A program made the position numbers and the translations under genes. This document shows positions 18,102 through 26,802 of a DNA stretch of 64,000 nt, in pieces. The notes under the pieces are model-generated. The model did not search any database and was not told the origin of the DNA. It saw only the letters and a program-made list of their open reading frames with translations. Within the stretch, counting starts at the first letter, position 1, and each line of letters opens with the position of its first letter. Source of the stretch: Nitrospirota bacterium (GTDB lineage Bacteria; Nitrospirota; Thermodesulfovibrionia; Thermodesulfovibrionales; JdFR-88); the NCBI GenBank assembly GCA_021789935.1, contig JAJYIR010000012.1, positions 1 through 64,000 on the forward strand, in the 5' to 3' direction.

Positions 18102-19216
18102 CAGTCCTCGTTGTGGACGATTCCGCATTCATGCGCAACGTCCTTTCCAAGATGCTTGAATCGGACCCCGGCGTAAAGGTGGTTGGGACTGCCGGAGACG
18201 GGCTGGAGGCCGTGGAAAAGGCAGCGGCGCTCAGGCCGGACGTCATTACCATGGATGTCGAGATGCCGGGAATGGACGGCATTGAGGCACTGAAGAGGAT
18301 AATGGCTGAAAACCCGGTACCCGTTATAATGCTGAGCTCCCAGACCAGCGACGGGGCAAGGGTGACCCTGCATGCGCTTGAACTGGGGGCCATGGACTTC
18401 GTCTCTAAAAATCTCTCGGATTCCTCTCTGGACATAATGAAAATAAAGGGAGTGCTGGTTGAAAAAGTAAAGCATCTGGGGCAAAAAAAATTGTTCCCCA
18501 GGCCGGCAAGGCAACCCCAACGGGAAGTGCATGTTCCGGCCGATGCGTGCGGGGGCCGCATAAATGCCGACATAGTGGCCATTGGGACCTCAACGGGAGG
18601 GCCTAAATCGCTGCAGCAGATAATACCTTTTTTGCCGCGTAACTTCCCTGTGCCTGTGCTCGTCAGCCAGCACATGCCGGCCAATTTCACTAAGCCGTTT
18701 GCCGAAAGGCTGGACCAGCTTTCGGCCCTGGACGTGAAAGAGGCCGAGCACGGAGAGACGGTAAGAAGCGGCGTAGTCTATATAGCGCCAGGCGGAGGGC
18801 ACATGAGCCTTTCCTGTGGACTGCCAAGGCCGGCCATCACCATCAGCCACGGCGGGGACTTTATCTACAGGCCGTCTGTAGATGCCCTGATGTCCTCGGT
18901 TGCCCTTTATTTCCCGGAAAGGTCCATTGGCGTGATACTTACAGGCATGGGCAATGACGGATTAAAAGGGCTTGAAAGTCTTAAGCGGGCAGGCGGAAAA
19001 GTAATCGCGCAGGACGAGAAGACCTGTGTCATCTATGGGATGCCCAGAGCGGTTGTTGAGGCCGGTCTCGCCGACAGCGTGCTTCCTCTCGGGGAGATAC
19101 CGGAGGCCATTGTGAAATACGTATGCGGACCATATTGCCAGCCCGACCCCAGGATTGACCGGCTGAAGGACGGGTTGACGGGTGTCAGGGGCGGAAATTA
19201 TAATAGTCCAACCTAA
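18095..19216 (+). CDS. cheB: Chemoreceptor methylesterase/deamidase CheB
   Basis: CheB removes methyl groups from chemoreceptors when phosphorylated by CheA. The receiver domain (about 1-120) has VVDDSAFMRNVLSKML and MDVEMPGMDGIEAL with the phosphoacceptor Asp. The esterase domain (about 150-345) has the catalytic Ser in IGTSTGGPKSL, His in VSQHMPANFT and Asp in GMGNDGLKG. Length is 373 residues, slightly long through a C-terminal tail. The start is TTG at 18095, inside the end of the small upstream frame. Confidence 0.95.
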   Translation: MVTVLVVDDSAFMRNVLSKMLESDPGVKVVGTAGDGLEAVEKAAALRPDVITMDVEMPGMDGIEALKRIMAENPVPVIMLSSQTSDGARVTLHALELGAMDFVSKNLSDSSLDIMKIKGVLVEKVKHLGQKKLFPRPARQPQREVHVPADACGGRINADIVAIGTSTGGPKSLQQIIPFLPRNFPVPVLVSQHMPANFTKPFAERLDQLSALDVKEAEHGETVRSGVVYIAPGGGHMSLSCGLPRPAITISHGGDFIYRPSVDALMSSVALYFPERSIGVILTGMGNDGLKGLESLKRAGGKVIAQDEKTCVIYGMPRAVVEAGLADSVLPLGEIPEAIVKYVCGPYCQPDPRIDRLKDGLTGVRGGNYNSPT

Positions 19217-19218
19217 AG

Positions 19219-20439
19219 ATGGCCAGGATTTTAATCATAGATGACGATCTGGAGATTGCGGAGATACTCGACTTGTACTGCGATTTCCTGGGTTATGAGG
19301 CCGACACCGTATCCTCCGGAACGCAGGCGATGCAGAAACTTGCAGACAACGGCTTTTACAATGCCGTCTTCTGCGATCTCACGCTTCAGGACCTGAACGG
19401 GTTCAAGATCTTTGAAAAGATCAGCGAGTCGGACCCGGAACTGGCTGGCAGGTTCATACTTCTCACCGGGGCCTCCCTGGACGGGGAGGTTGGGCTACAG
19501 GTAAAGCTAAAGAAGATCAAGGTCATCCAAAAACCTTTCAATTTCGATGATATAAAAAATTCACTGGAGTCTATCGAAGGGCGGGGGGCCGATTCGAAGA
19601 ACATCCTTCTGCAGACGGGCAATCTGCCGGCCGTGCCCGCGGTCGCTGCCAGGATACTTGAACTTGTGGGTAATGAAAATACCGCCTTTGAAGAGCTTAA
19701 ACAGGCCATAATGGTGGACAATTCATTGACGTCACGGGTACTGCAGATGGCAAATTCGGTTTTTTTCCGGCTTCGGCAGAAAATTGACACTGTATCGGAC
19801 GCCATAGCAGTACTCGGGTTCAACACGATACAGACTATAGCCCTTGCCGTCTCCACTCGCAATATCTATAAGAACTTCGGGTTGATAGAACAAAAGCTAT
19901 GGGAGCACAGTCTTGGGGTTTCACTGGCGGCGGGGTTAATAGTGGACGAAGTGCGTTTCGGCAGGAATGTAAGGGAGGAGGCCGTTGTGGCCGGGCTTCT
20001 GCATGACGTCGGCAAGGTCATAATGAACAACGGCCAACCGGAGAAGTTCTTGCGTCTTGTTCAAATCGTTCATGAGGAGCGGGTGCCGTATCACACCGTT
20101 GAAAAGGATGTTTTCGGTTTCAGCCACGCTCAGCTTGGCTCGATGCTTGCTGAAAAATGGGGTTTTTCCGAGTCCCTTTCAAGCGTTATACTCCACCATC
20201 ATGGATGGAGGAAGCTGGACAAGGCCTCCATGGGCGGGGCGGACAGGCTCTGCCATGTTGTATCCCTTGCCGATGCGCTTTGCGCCAGGCTGGGCATCGG
20301 CTACAAGGAACCGATGCTCGATTTTGACCTGGGCGAGGAAGAGCTTAGAGGGCTGCTGAAGATCGAGGCCGGACCATATGGCGAGCTCGCATCTACCTTC
20401 AAGGAAACGTATCTTCTCGAAAAGATGCTTTTCACATAG
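19219..20439 (+). CDS. Response regulator with HDOD output domain
   Basis: The 406-residue protein has a receiver domain (about 1-120; IIDDDLEIAEIL, phosphoacceptor in AVFCDLTLQDLNGF) and an HDOD domain (about 135-335; LPAVPAVAARILELV, VDNSLTSRVLQMANSVFF). The degenerate HD segment reads VAGLLHDVGKVIM, so part of the HD metal site is kept. HDOD proteins are generally signalling adaptors, and no substrate can be assigned. It lies two bases after cheB, so it is probably co-transcribed with the chemotaxis genes. Confidence 0.88.
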   Translation: MARILIIDDDLEIAEILDLYCDFLGYEADTVSSGTQAMQKLADNGFYNAVFCDLTLQDLNGFKIFEKISESDPELAGRFILLTGASLDGEVGLQVKLKKIKVIQKPFNFDDIKNSLESIEGRGADSKNILLQTGNLPAVPAVAARILELVGNENTAFEELKQAIMVDNSLTSRVLQMANSVFFRLRQKIDTVSDAIAVLGFNTIQTIALAVSTRNIYKNFGLIEQKLWEHSLGVSLAAGLIVDEVRFGRNVREEAVVAGLLHDVGKVIMNNGQPEKFLRLVQIVHEERVPYHTVEKDVFGFSHAQLGSMLAEKWGFSESLSSVILHHHGWRKLDKASMGGADRLCHVVSLADALCARLGIGYKEPMLDFDLGEEELRGLLKIEAGPYGELASTFKETYLLEKMLFT

Positions 20440-20455
20440 GAGGAGGCAAAAGGAA

Positions 20456-20608
20456 ATGTCAATTGAACCCGTAGGCAGCGTGCCGCAGGCCCCTGCAATA
20501 ATAAGGCATGAGGACAATCCCCCGCGTAAAAAGAAAAAAGAAAAGGAAAAAGAGGACAGGTCTGACGATGAGAAAAAGGGAAAAAGAAAGATAGACATAA
20601 CCGTCTGA
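20456..20608 (+). CDS. Small Lys/Glu-rich protein of unknown function
   Basis: ATG at 20456 follows an AGGAGG (about 20439-20444) after the HDOD gene stop. The 50-residue product has an N-terminal Pro-containing part (MSIEPVGSVPQAPAIIRHED) and a strongly charged Lys/Glu/Asp stretch ending in IDITV. It has no membrane segment and no recognised domain. Small genes of this type are common in flagellar operons, but the function is unknown. Confidence 0.55.
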   Translation: MSIEPVGSVPQAPAIIRHEDNPPRKKKKEKEKEDRSDDEKKGKRKIDITV

Positions 20609-20634
20609 AGACTGACCGGTGGATAGGGGCTGAA

Positions 20635-21006
20635 ATGTTCTGGAAAAAGAAAAAGAGTTCTCAAAATGCGGCAAAGGGAATTAAATATCCAGATGGGAAA
20701 AAACGGACCTCCGGGAAACCGGGCATCGATATTGACGCCCTTAAGAAGCTGGAAGAAAGAATAGACGAGAAGATATCCCTCCTGACGGCCATTGAGGAAA
20801 AGGCCGGCAAAAAGCTAGAGGCCCTGGAGAAGCTTATGTATTCCTCCATGGCATCCAAACCGGCCTCCGGTATGATAAACCGCAGCGGCGAGATCCTGGC
20901 GCTTAAGGAAAAAGGGCTGGATGTACAGGAAATATCGAAGATACTTTCCGTCCCCGCAGGCGAAGTGGAGCTTATCCTCAGCCTGAAAGGAAGCGATCAG
21001 GCCTGA
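20635..21006 (+). CDS. Coiled-coil protein with C-terminal HTH-like segment
   Basis: The 123-residue protein has a basic N-terminus (FWKKKKSSQNAAKG), a coiled coil (about 30-68) and a C-terminal segment SGEILALKEKGLDVQEISKILSVPAG-like in pattern, ending EVELILSLK. It resembles the short DUF2802/DUF6115-type proteins of flagellar loci. The segment looks like a degenerate helix-turn-helix, but DNA binding is not shown. It is the last gene of the fli-flh-che run. Confidence 0.65.
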   Translation: MFWKKKKSSQNAAKGIKYPDGKKRTSGKPGIDIDALKKLEERIDEKISLLTAIEEKAGKKLEALEKLMYSSMASKPASGMINRSGEILALKEKGLDVQEISKILSVPAGEVELILSLKGSDQA

Positions 21007-21391
21007 AAAATTCTCCCCCCCATTTTCCCCTCTCATAATTCACTAATGGTGCCCCAACAGTTTTTCCCGGATTCCGCCTTCTCTTAGCCACGTCTTCTTT
21101 CATTCTTCATTGCCCGAAAGCCTTAACCGGCGTCCAAAAATTTTACCTGCATCCCGCTAAAGACATGCGGAATAACCAAACCCGGGACAACTGACCCTCA
21201 ACCGTTAAATAATTGGCGCTGCCGGTAAATATTGCCAGCAGGGAATTTTTTTCCTGCCACGGTTTTTATGTCCTTCCGGATAGGCCCCGCAGGGGACTTT
21301 ATCCGTCCGGATGAGGAAAGGCCTTGTGAATATTGGCTTTTCGGCCTTTTCCCACACCTGTTGAAAAAGCCATGGGGGGTATTTTCTTTAA
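21007..21391 (+). other. Intergenic region between the che and flg blocks
   Basis: No gene is supported here. It holds a terminator-like hairpin with a T-run (21219-21253, listed separately) and a second inverted repeat, AAAGGCC (21317-21323) with GGCCTTT (21343-21349), before the sigma-54 site of flgF. A sigma-54 activator should bind within roughly 100-200 bases upstream of that site, but no convincing repeated activator motif was identified. Confidence 0.6.
21219..21253 (+). terminator. Possible terminator of the fli-flh-che operon
   Basis: CTGCCGG (21219-21225) pairs with a downstream CC-A-GCAG ending at 21241, with one mismatch, followed by GGAATTTTTTT. An alternative pairing of GCAGG with CCTGC around the T-run is also possible. 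It is the only terminator-like structure after the long operon. Confidence 0.4.
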
Positions 21392-21407
21392 TGGCATTGA
21401 AATTGCT
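21392..21407 (+). promoter_or_regulatory. Sigma-54 promoter of the flgF operon
   Basis: TGGCATT-GAAA-TTGCT matches the -24/-12 consensus at all key positions with correct spacing. The GG and GC pairs place the transcript start at about 21418, one base before the flgF ATG, so the message would be nearly leaderless. Confidence 0.85.
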
Positions 21408-21418
21408 TTAGTTGAGGC

Positions 21419-22126
21419 ATGTACAAAGGAATATACATAGCTCTATCAGGTGCGGTGCTGAAGCAGCTTCAAATGGACGGAGTAACGGAGAATCTTGCAA
21501 ACGCAAACACGCCGGGCTACAAGAAGGAAGGTTTATCATTCCGGGATTATTTGATAAACCCGCCGGCAACCACGCTTGAACAGGAGGATAGGGTTTTGAG
21601 CACATTATCCAGCCAACGGACCGACATGTCCCAGGGGACCGTTTTCAAGACGTCAAACCCCATGGATATCTCCATCGACGGGCAGGGTTTCATAGCGCTG
21701 GAGGGAAACCGCTATACGAGGCGGGGAGATTTAAAAAGGAGCAGCGACGGTTTTTTGACATCGTTTAACGGAATAAAGGTCCTCGGAGAAAAAGGGCCCA
21801 TAAAGCTCCCCAAAGGGAGCGTATCGATAGACTCCAGCGGAGGAGTGTTCGTAAACGGGGAGCAGGTGGACACGATCAAGCTGGTGGATCTGTCAAGCCA
21901 GACGGGGCTGGCGAGGATGGGGTCCGGCATCTTCTATTCAAAGGCCGCGGTGGTCAGTTCGGATGCTACGGTGAAGCAGGGTTATCTTGAGGCCAGTAAT
22001 GTGGATGTGATCAAGGAGATGGTCGGGATGATCGACGCTCTCAGGGAGTATGAGACCTTCCAGAAGGCCATCCAGACATTCGATTCGGCTGCCAGTAAAG
22101 TAGTAAACGATATGGCGCAGATGTAG
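21419..22126 (+). CDS. flgF: Proximal rod protein FlgF
   Basis: FlgF is a rod subunit of the basal body. The 235-residue protein begins with the family start MYKGIYIALSGAVLKQLQMD, has the rod signature NLANANTPGYKKEG, and ends with the conserved C-terminal helix NVDVIKEMVGMIDALREYETF. The conserved N-terminus fixes the ATG at 21419, even though the sigma-54 promoter predicts transcription beginning at about that base. TTGAGG just upstream is too close to act as a normal ribosome site. It begins flgFGAHIJ. Confidence 0.95.
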   Translation: MYKGIYIALSGAVLKQLQMDGVTENLANANTPGYKKEGLSFRDYLINPPATTLEQEDRVLSTLSSQRTDMSQGTVFKTSNPMDISIDGQGFIALEGNRYTRRGDLKRSSDGFLTSFNGIKVLGEKGPIKLPKGSVSIDSSGGVFVNGEQVDTIKLVDLSSQTGLARMGSGIFYSKAAVVSSDATVKQGYLEASNVDVIKEMVGMIDALREYETFQKAIQTFDSAASKVVNDMAQM

Positions 22127-22173
22127 TTCTCAAAAAAGATTTATTTGCTGAAAAAACAAGGAGGTTTTGAGGG

Positions 22174-22968
22174 ATGTTAAGATCGTTGATGATTGCCGCA
22201 ACCGGCATGGAGGCGCAGCAGATCAACATAGACGTGATATCCAACAATCTGGCGAACGTCAATACCACGGGTTTCAAAAGGAGCAGGGCGGACTTCCAGG
22301 ACCTGATATACGAAGATATGAGCGCTCCGGGGACTTCCTCCTCCAGCAATACACAGCTGCCCACAGGCATACAGATAGGGCTAGGCGTCAAGCCGGCGGC
22401 GGTGCAGAAGATATTTCAGCAGGGTGATTTGTCTCAAACCAGCAACCCCCTGGATCTGGCAATACAGGGAGACGGCCTTTTCCAGGTGGACATGCCCGAT
22501 GGCACAATCGCGTACACGAGGGCAGGTTCATTCAAGCTGGACAACAACGGGCGCATTGTGAACTCGAATGGATATCCGCTGGAACCCAACATCTCGATAC
22601 CCCTTAATACTACCCAGATAAACATAGGAGCTGACGGCACGGTCACGGTGGTGCAGGCGGGCAGCACGACCCCTGTCAACGTTGGCCAGTTGCAGCTGGC
22701 CAAGTTCACCAATGAGAGCGGCCTCCAGGCCATGGGGGACGGGCTTTATACTACCAGCGGTTCCTCCGGGGACCCTATCCTGGCCAACCCGTCAGTGGAT
22801 GGGATGGGCACTATTCAGCAGGGATATCTCGAACTTAGCAACGTAAACGTTGTTGAAGAGATGGTCAATATGATAGCGAGCGAGAGGGCGTACGAGATAA
22901 ATTCCAAGGCGGTCCAGGCGTCTGACCAGATGCTGATGGATACCAATAATATGAGAGCGGCCGCATAG
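22174..22968 (+). CDS. flgG: Distal rod protein FlgG
   Basis: FlgG builds the distal rod. The 264-residue length is normal. It has [20 protein letters not shown] at the start, the signature [21 protein letters not shown], a central domain, and the C-terminal helix [23 protein letters not shown]-type sequence. A good ribosome site (AAGGAGG) precedes the ATG. It follows flgF by 47 bases. Confidence 0.97.
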   Translation: MLRSLMIAATGMEAQQINIDVISNNLANVNTTGFKRSRADFQDLIYEDMSAPGTSSSSNTQLPTGIQIGLGVKPAAVQKIFQQGDLSQTSNPLDLAIQGDGLFQVDMPDGTIAYTRAGSFKLDNNGRIVNSNGYPLEPNISIPLNTTQINIGADGTVTVVQAGSTTPVNVGQLQLAKFTNESGLQAMGDGLYTTSGSSGDPILANPSVDGMGTIQQGYLELSNVNVVEEMVNMIASERAYEINSKAVQASDQMLMDTNNMRAAA

Positions 22969-22973
22969 AAGCC

Positions 22974-23690
22974 ATGAAGAAAAGAGTCGCCATCTCGTTA
23001 GTGTTTCTGCTCCTGGCGGCCCCGGCCTGCATGGCGGACGGCCCCGCCAACGTGAAGGCCGTGCTTAAGGCGTATGTCGAGGGGCGGTACCACTGGAGCA
23101 ACGTCCGGATAGAGGACCTTGTCATGGGTAACGCCCAGCCTGGCGGGCTTCCGGAGTCCATAAGCATTATCAAAGAGCCACCCGGCAAAACGGTCTTCGG
23201 GCTTGGTTTTGCCGGCGGGCTCAATGTGACGGCAACCGCGGTGGTCACCGGGTACGTAAATGTAGTGAAGAGCGCGCATCTGCTCAGGATAAACTCCGTT
23301 GTCGGGCCGGGTGATGTGGCATCCTCTCCGGTAGAGGCGTCCAGGCTCCCCAAAGACGGTTTTTTCAAGGAAGACTCCCAGGTGGTGGGCCAGGTGCTTA
23401 CGTGTTCGGTTGGGTCTGGGGTCACTATCATGAGCACGATGGTGAGCAAAGCCCCTCTGGTGAACAGAGGGCACAGGGTGACGATAATGGTGGATTCCCC
23501 CGGCTTCAGGATTACCACGGCGGGGGAACTGGTGGAAAGCGCCCGCGTGGGGGGCAACGCCAAGGTCATGAACCTGTCTTCAAGGAAGATGCTGTCAGGA
23601 ATTCTGGTGGATGAAAATACTGTACGCATCCGGGAAGTCCCATTCCTTGGGGAAGGCCGTAGCGCGGAAGCATATCAGGCGGCAAGATGA
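22974..23690 (+). CDS. flgA: P-ring assembly chaperone FlgA
   Basis: FlgA is a periplasmic chaperone for FlgI. The 238-residue protein has a clear signal peptide (about 1-22, ending near PACMADG) and a C-terminal SAF-like domain (about 115-235). The conserved stretch ...VVGQVLTCSVGSGVTIMSTM and the pattern GHRVTIMVDSPGFRITTAGE are typical. It overlaps flgH by four bases. Clustering of A, H and I is consistent with joint assembly of the P- and L-rings. Confidence 0.88.
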   Translation: MKKRVAISLVFLLLAAPACMADGPANVKAVLKAYVEGRYHWSNVRIEDLVMGNAQPGGLPESISIIKEPPGKTVFGLGFAGGLNVTATAVVTGYVNVVKSAHLLRINSVVGPGDVASSPVEASRLPKDGFFKEDSQVVGQVLTCSVGSGVTIMSTMVSKAPLVNRGHRVTIMVDSPGFRITTAGELVESARVGGNAKVMNLSSRKMLSGILVDENTVRIREVPFLGEGRSAEAYQAAR

Positions 23691-24418
23691 AAAAGAGTTT
23701 TTTTATGTTAAAAGATGATTTTTTTGCGGCCCGGGCGATGCCGGTGTTTCTGCTGCTGCTGCCTTTTGCGGCGTGCGCCACGGTCCCCAAGCTTCCTCCT
23801 CCACCCCCAAAGTACGTATATCATGAAAAGAGCAGTCCGGAGGCCTCGCATTACGCCAACAACTCGCTCTTTACGGACCAGGCAAGCCTTTTCGAGGATC
23901 TGCGTGCCAGGCGGCTCAATGATCTTGTGACGATCAATGTCCTGGAAAATATAACAGGTTCCGGGCAGGCCGATACAAATACATCGAGGAATTCAACCCT
24001 TGACGCGAATGTGACCGGCTTTTTCGGGGCACCCCTGAACCTTGGCATGACCAACCTTTACGGCAACGGGAATACCTTTTCGCCTTCCGTGTCCGGCAAC
24101 ATGTCGGACAGCTTCAAGGGGAGCGGCGCCACCACAAGGGCCGGCACACTGGCAGGCACTATAACGGCCAAAGTCGTCCAGGTATTGCCGAACGGGAACC
24201 TGGTGCTTCAGTCGAGGAAAGAGATAACCATAAACAACGAAAAACAGATACTTATTTTCGAAGGGATATGCCGCCCATACGATATAGCCTCTGACAACAC
24301 CATAGCAAGCAGCAGGATCACGGACGCCAAGGTGTACTTTGTCGGGGACGGTGTGGTGCAGGAGAAGCAGGGGCCGGGATGGCTGGTCAGTTTCCTGGAT
24401 AAGGTATGGCCGTTCTGA
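23687..24418 (+). CDS. flgH: L-ring lipoprotein FlgH
   Basis: FlgH forms the L-ring in the outer membrane. The N-terminus has a hydrophobic signal segment and the lipobox-like LPFAACAT, with Cys near residue 29 as the likely lipid-modified residue. The FlgH domain shows SLFEDLRARRLNDLVTINVLE and ends with ISSNTIASSRI-like sequence (SDNTIASSRITDAKVYFVGDG). Length is 243 residues. It overlaps flgA and flgI. An N-terminal extension of about ten residues precedes the signal core. Confidence 0.94.
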   Translation: MKKSFFMLKDDFFAARAMPVFLLLLPFAACATVPKLPPPPPKYVYHEKSSPEASHYANNSLFTDQASLFEDLRARRLNDLVTINVLENITGSGQADTNTSRNSTLDANVTGFFGAPLNLGMTNLYGNGNTFSPSVSGNMSDSFKGSGATTRAGTLAGTITAKVVQVLPNGNLVLQSRKEITINNEKQILIFEGICRPYDIASDNTIASSRITDAKVYFVGDGVVQEKQGPGWLVSFLDKVWPF

Positions 24419-25569
24419 TGGCAGGCACGGATACGAAAAGAACCACGGGGAAAAAGGCAATGCCTTTTACGAGAAGGACATTGTTTATAGTCCCGCTCCT
24501 TTCATTATTGCTGCTGTCATTCTCGGCGGCGGCCGTGGCGGAGCGAATAGAGGACATAGCCACTTTTCAGGGGATGACGGAAAACCAGGTGGTGGGTTAC
24601 GGTCTTGCGGTCGGGCTTGCCAGCACCGGAGACACCGGGAACGCCACCATGGAGGCAATTGCGAATGTTCTTGAGAGGATGGGGCTTACCGTCGCGCCAA
24701 CTGACATAAGGGCAAAGGACACGGCCGCCGTAATCGTAACGGCGACACTGCCTCCTTTTCCAAAAGCGGGCATGAAGATAGACGTTAACGTCTCGGCCCT
24801 GGCCGATGCAAAAAACATACAGGGAGGCACTCTGCTGCTTACGCCTCTTTATGGGCCGGACGGCAAGGTTTACGCCCTTGCCCAGGGGCCGGTATCCATA
24901 GGCGGTTTTGTAGGGGGCGGCGGGGGAACAAGCGTTCAGAAAAACCATCCAACCGCAGGAAGGATACCCGAGGGCGCTATTATCCAGAAAAACCTGCCCT
25001 TCACGCTGGGCAACGGGAAGACGATAAAGCTTTTCCTTCATGATCCGGACTTTACCACTGCGGCCGGAATAGCAACCAAGATAAACACCTCGTTCGGGCC
25101 GGACTGCGCGGAGGCCTCGGACCCCTCAACCATATCGATAAACATACCCGCCGCTTACTCGGACCGTGTCGTGGAGTTCATCAGCATGGTCGGGGAACTG
25201 GACGTCTCCGTGGACGAGCCGGCTAAAGTCGTGATAAACGAAAGGACAGGCACCATAATAATAGGGGAAAATGTCAGGATAGCGCCTGTTGCCATCGCGA
25301 ACGGGAACCTGACCGTGGAGATAAAGACCACTTACAATGTCTCCCAGCCGCCGCCTTTTTCCCCGGCTGGCTCCCAGACCCTGGTGGTGCCCAATACAAA
25401 CGTAAAAGTGCGGGAGCAAAAGGCGAGTCTGATGGAGGCCTCCGGGTCTACCCTTGGCGAAGTGGTGAGCGCCCTTAACGCACTCGGGGTCACTCCGCGG
25501 GACCTCATCTCGATCATGCAGGCGCTGAAGGCTTCAGGCGCCCTCAGGGCAGAACTGGAGATAATTTAA
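24418..25569 (+). CDS. flgI: P-ring protein FlgI
   Basis: FlgI forms the periplasmic P-ring around the rod. The mature part starts at ERIEDIATFQGMTENQVVGYG, a hallmark of the family, after a signal peptide with core FIVPLLSLLLLSFSAAAVA. The ATG at 24418 overlaps the flgH stop; 24406 and 24460 are other possible starts, and the latter would give the most ordinary signal peptide. The mature length of about 350 residues is normal, ending with the conserved LNALGVTPRDLISIMQALKA region. Confidence 0.95.
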   Translation: MAGTDTKRTTGKKAMPFTRRTLFIVPLLSLLLLSFSAAAVAERIEDIATFQGMTENQVVGYGLAVGLASTGDTGNATMEAIANVLERMGLTVAPTDIRAKDTAAVIVTATLPPFPKAGMKIDVNVSALADAKNIQGGTLLLTPLYGPDGKVYALAQGPVSIGGFVGGGGGTSVQKNHPTAGRIPEGAIIQKNLPFTLGNGKTIKLFLHDPDFTTAAGIATKINTSFGPDCAEASDPSTISINIPAAYSDRVVEFISMVGELDVSVDEPAKVVINERTGTIIIGENVRIAPVAIANGNLTVEIKTTYNVSQPPPFSPAGSQTLVVPNTNVKVREQKASLMEASGSTLGEVVSALNALGVTPRDLISIMQALKASGALRAELEII

Positions 25570-25578
25570 TCTTAAGAA

Positions 25579-26367
25579 ATGAATATAGACGACGCTATAA
25601 GCCCTGAAAGCCTTAAAAAATATATCGGTCAAAAAGGCCCGGACGCCATGAAGGCCGTAGCGGAGAATATGGCGATGATCTTTTCCAATGAACTCGTAAA
25701 AGAGATGCGTGACACAACCATGGAGGACAACCAGGATTATGGCCAGAAGACCTATACGAGCATGTTCGATATGGAGCTTGCCCGCCTCCTGGCGGACAAA
25801 GAGACTGGGCTAAGGGACATGATACTTAAGCAGCTGGAGCAAATAAATAATAAAGTAACGCATGAAGAATCACCGTATAACTCATCGAATTCAAATGGAA
25901 AAACAAAAACCTCTGTGCAATCAACAGGCGTTGGACCGGCGATCCAAAGGGAGCTTCCAGCTGCAGGCAGCATGAAGAGCATTATGGATAAAAAAATAAG
26001 AAGCATGATAAAGTCCGCATTCGGCGGCCAGGCTTCCAACGCGGTGGCTGTCGCCTTTGCTGAAAGCTCGGGAAATCCCGGCGCCACTCACTATAATGCG
26101 CCTTATGGAAGCACGGATTACGGTCTATTTCAAATAAACGATAAATTTTGGGCGGACCGGCTTATGAAAAAAGGCATTATAAACAGCGTTTCTGATCTGT
26201 TCGATCCGCAAAAGAATATCCAGGCCGCCGCGTGGATATATAAACAGGGCGGCTGGAACCTGTGGACATCAGTCCGGCAAGGGAGGGTGCAGCTTGGTTC
26301 CCCGGACATTATGGAGGCGGATAACGTTCAGGGCGGTTCCGGAAGCGCGGATTCGACGAATTTTTAA
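25579..26367 (+). CDS. flgJ: FlgJ-type rod cap protein with lysozyme-like domain
   Basis: The 262-residue protein joins a rod-binding FlgJ N-domain (about 15-95; AENMAMIFSNELVKEMRDTT, ...YTSMFDMELARLLADKETGL) to a C-terminal lysozyme/SLT-like domain (about 135-240). The likely catalytic Glu is in AFAESSGNPGA, followed by TDYGLFQIND. Enterobacterial FlgJ instead carries a glucosaminidase domain. The linker is Ser/Asn-rich. It should open peptidoglycan for rod growth. It is the last gene of flgFGAHIJ; AT-rich sequence follows, with no clear terminator. Confidence 0.87.
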   Translation: MNIDDAISPESLKKYIGQKGPDAMKAVAENMAMIFSNELVKEMRDTTMEDNQDYGQKTYTSMFDMELARLLADKETGLRDMILKQLEQINNKVTHEESPYNSSNSNGKTKTSVQSTGVGPAIQRELPAAGSMKSIMDKKIRSMIKSAFGGQASNAVAVAFAESSGNPGATHYNAPYGSTDYGLFQINDKFWADRLMKKGIINSVSDLFDPQKNIQAAAWIYKQGGWNLWTSVRQGRVQLGSPDIMEADNVQGGSGSADSTNF

Positions 26368-26431
26368 TTTTTTAAAAAAACTTGAAATTATAAAAAAAAG
26401 GGGGCATGGAGGGCAGGCCGAGTTGAAAAAC

Positions 26432-26459
26432 TAAAGATTTCCTTCTGGATTTACGATAA
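26432..26459 (+). promoter_or_regulatory. Sigma-28 (FliA) promoter of flgM
   Basis: TAAAGATT (26432-26439), 12 bases, then TACGATAA (26452-26459). Both boxes match the FliA pattern (TAAAGTTT / GCCGATAA), with one base more spacing than the enterobacterial consensus. The flagellin promoter at 40518 has the same spacing. Confidence 0.75.
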
Positions 26460-26504
26460 TAAGATAATAGCGGCACACATAAATCGCCGCGCGGAGGAAA
26501 TTTA

Positions 26505-26795
26505 GTGAAAATAAACAATAACAAGCCGCCAGACGGGCCTGAACCTCACAACATAAAAAAGCCTATTGAAACCCCCAGGGCGGGACCTCCGGCAAGCGGG
26601 TCCGGGACGGGTCCGTCGGACAGTATCAGGATATCAAAGCAGGGTAAGGAAGCGGCCCAGCTTATCGATGCCATAGGGAAACTTCCGGATGTAAGGACGG
26701 ACAAGGTGAGTGAGGTAAAGCAGGCTATGGAATCGGGAAATTACAAGGTGGATGCCTCTAAAGTGGCACAAAAGATGATAAGCGAGATAGTTTAA
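26505..26795 (+). CDS. flgM: Anti-sigma-28 factor FlgM
   Basis: FlgM binds FliA until the hook is complete and is then exported. The 96-residue protein has a disordered Pro/Gly-rich N-half and a C-half with DSIRISKQGKEA and the anti-sigma helices VRTDKVSEVKQAMESGNYKVDASKVAQKMI. The start is GTG at 26505 with GGAGGAAA upstream. A sigma-28 site lies about 45 bases before it, which fits autoregulation. flgN follows after seven bases. Confidence 0.93.
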   Translation: MKINNNKPPDGPEPHNIKKPIETPRAGPPASGSGTGPSDSIRISKQGKEAAQLIDAIGKLPDVRTDKVSEVKQAMESGNYKVDASKVAQKMISEIV

Positions 26796-26802
26796 AAAAC
26801 CA

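Noticed and set aside
21301-21349. Cyclic-di-GMP riboswitch before flgF
   Set aside because: Inverted repeats are present but the conserved GEMM motif elements were not found, and transcription would start downstream.
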